This document shows positions 22,678-23,501 of a stretch of 23,501 nt of DNA, piece by piece (position 1 is the stretch's first letter; each line of letters starts with the position of its first letter). Location of the stretch: positions 1-23,501 of the forward strand of contig DAIEQA010000198.1 of the NCBI GenBank assembly GCA_027348115.1, read 5' to 3'. Position numbers and translations under genes: made by a program. The DNA comes from Fen-1258 sp027348115 (GTDB lineage Bacteria > Bacteroidota > Ignavibacteria > Ignavibacteriales > Melioribacteraceae). Below the pieces are notes generated by a model, which worked only from the letters and a program-made list of their open reading frames with translations, searched no databases and was not told the DNA's origin.

Positions 22678-23501
22678 ATGGAAAGAATAGTTCTCCCTCA
22701 AATACAAAAATTTAATCAGATAGAAGTCTACCTGGCTAACGGCGGATTTGAATCGGCTAAAAAAGCTTTATCAAAAACTTCCGACGAGATTATTGACGAA
22801 GTTAAAAAATCCGGATTGCGCGGCAGAGGCGGCGCAGCGTTTTTAACAGGACTCAAATGGAGCTTCATGCCGAAGACAACAGATAAACCAAAATATCTCT
22901 GCATCAACGGCGATGAAAGCGAACCAGGTTCATTCAAAGACAGACAAATTTTTGAGGATAATCCTTTCCAGCTTATTGAAGGCGCAATCATTGCGTGCTA
23001 TTCGATAGGCGCTAAGGTTGCTTACTTATACATTCGCGGCGAGTATCACAAATGGGTTAAGCTGATGCAGAAAGCCGTTGATGAAGCTTATGCACGCGGT
23101 TATCTAGGCGAAAAGATGAGGGAAACATTCGGCACTGAATTCACTTGCGATCTTTTCATTCATAAAGGTGCAGGCGCTTACATCTGCGGCGAAGAATCTT
23201 CCTTGATGAATTCTATCGAAGGACATCGCGGTTATCCAAGAGTAAAACCGCCTTTCCCGGCGCAAAACGGCTTGTGGGGATGTCCTACTACAATTAATAA
23301 TGTTGAGACCATAACGAACATTCCGGCCATAATTAAAAACGGCTGGGAATGGTTTTCAAAAATCGGCGCTGCAAAACATCCGGGCACAATTTTATTCGGC
23401 GTAAGCGGACATGTTAACAAACCCGGTGTTTACGAACTTCCTTCAGGTATACCATTAACGGAATTGATATACAACATTGCCGGCGGTGTTCCGGGAAATA
23501 A
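22678..23501 (+). CDS. nuoF: NADH-quinone oxidoreductase subunit F (5' part, cut by window edge)
   Basis: 51 kDa-type subunit that binds FMN and NADH and passes electrons to the iron-sulfur chain. The frame is open from the ATG at 22678 to the right edge, giving 274 codons. The N-terminal region contains GLRGRGGAAFLTGLKW (nucleotide/flavin binding), NGDESEPGSFKDR, GAGAYICGEESSLMNSIEG and the conserved PFPAQNGLWGCPTTINNVET. The SLBB region is beginning at the right edge (GHVNKPGVYELPSG). The C-terminal N3 cluster cysteines lie outside the window. It starts five bases after the nuoE stop and is clearly part of the operon. Confidence 0.96.
   Translation, partial: MERIVLPQIQKFNQIEVYLANGGFESAKKALSKTSDEIIDEVKKSGLRGRGGAAFLTGLKWSFMPKTTDKPKYLCINGDESEPGSFKDRQIFEDNPFQLIEGAIIACYSIGAKVAYLYIRGEYHKWVKLMQKAVDEAYARGYLGEKMRETFGTEFTCDLFIHKGAGAYICGEESSLMNSIEGHRGYPRVKPPFPAQNGLWGCPTTINNVETITNIPAIIKNGWEWFSKIGAAKHPGTILFGVSGHVNKPGVYELPSGIPLTELIYNIAGGVPGN

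Overview
The window is an AT-rich, gene-dense bacterial segment. Every confident gene except a partial one at the left edge lies on the + strand. It looks like a member of the Bacteroidota/FCB group, possibly an Ignavibacteria-like lineage. The reasons are two candidate promoters with the Bacteroidota-type TAnnTTTG element, a LysW carrier-protein lysine pathway beside a NADH dehydrogenase operon, a run of periplasmic parvulin-type foldases, and an M23 peptidase with a GPHVCYRF motif. The lineage is an inference; no rRNA or other decisive marker is present.

Layout. (1) 1-900: the 5' end of a minus-strand membrane sensor (chemotaxis-receptor-like), then about 700 bases of AT-rich non-coding DNA with a bulged hairpin and a perfect 21-bp palindrome in front of that gene. 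(2) 901-5931: a long-chain acyl-CoA synthetase, methionyl-tRNA synthetase, and a beta-class DNA methyltransferase that overlaps metG and has no visible restriction partner. (3) 6014-10072: three tightly packed cell-envelope genes, namely a two-parvulin-domain lipoprotein, a shorter lipoprotein of the same general type without recognisable parvulin active-site motifs, and a SurA-like foldase, closed by a hairpin terminator. (4) 10160-12461: a MoxR AAA+ ATPase without its usual DUF58/VWA partners, then an M23 endopeptidase lipoprotein.

(5) 12635-19321: a lysine biosynthesis operon of the alpha-aminoadipate/LysW type. It contains lysW (55 aa, ending EDWGE), homocitrate synthase, lysX (ligates aminoadipate to LysW), lysY (reductase), a class II glutamine-amidotransferase-like Ntn hydrolase, lysZ (kinase), a SAM methyltransferase, and lysJ (aminotransferase). 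Homocitrate synthase starts the pathway; the other Lys enzymes work on intermediates tethered to the LysW C-terminal glutamate. The releasing hydrolase LysK, homoaconitase and homoisocitrate dehydrogenase are not in the window, while two unexpected enzymes are built into the operon. The amidotransferase-like protein is a reasonable candidate for the missing release step.

(6) 19494-23501: nuoA-B-C-D-E and the start of nuoF, encoding the core of the NADH-quinone oxidoreductase (complex I) operon, running off the right edge.

Three different palindromic elements that look like dispersed repeats sit inside or next to operons: before the amidotransferase gene (where the element supplies the ribosome binding site), between lysJ and nuoA, and between nuoD and nuoE (where an open frame runs through it and would give a false N-terminal extension).
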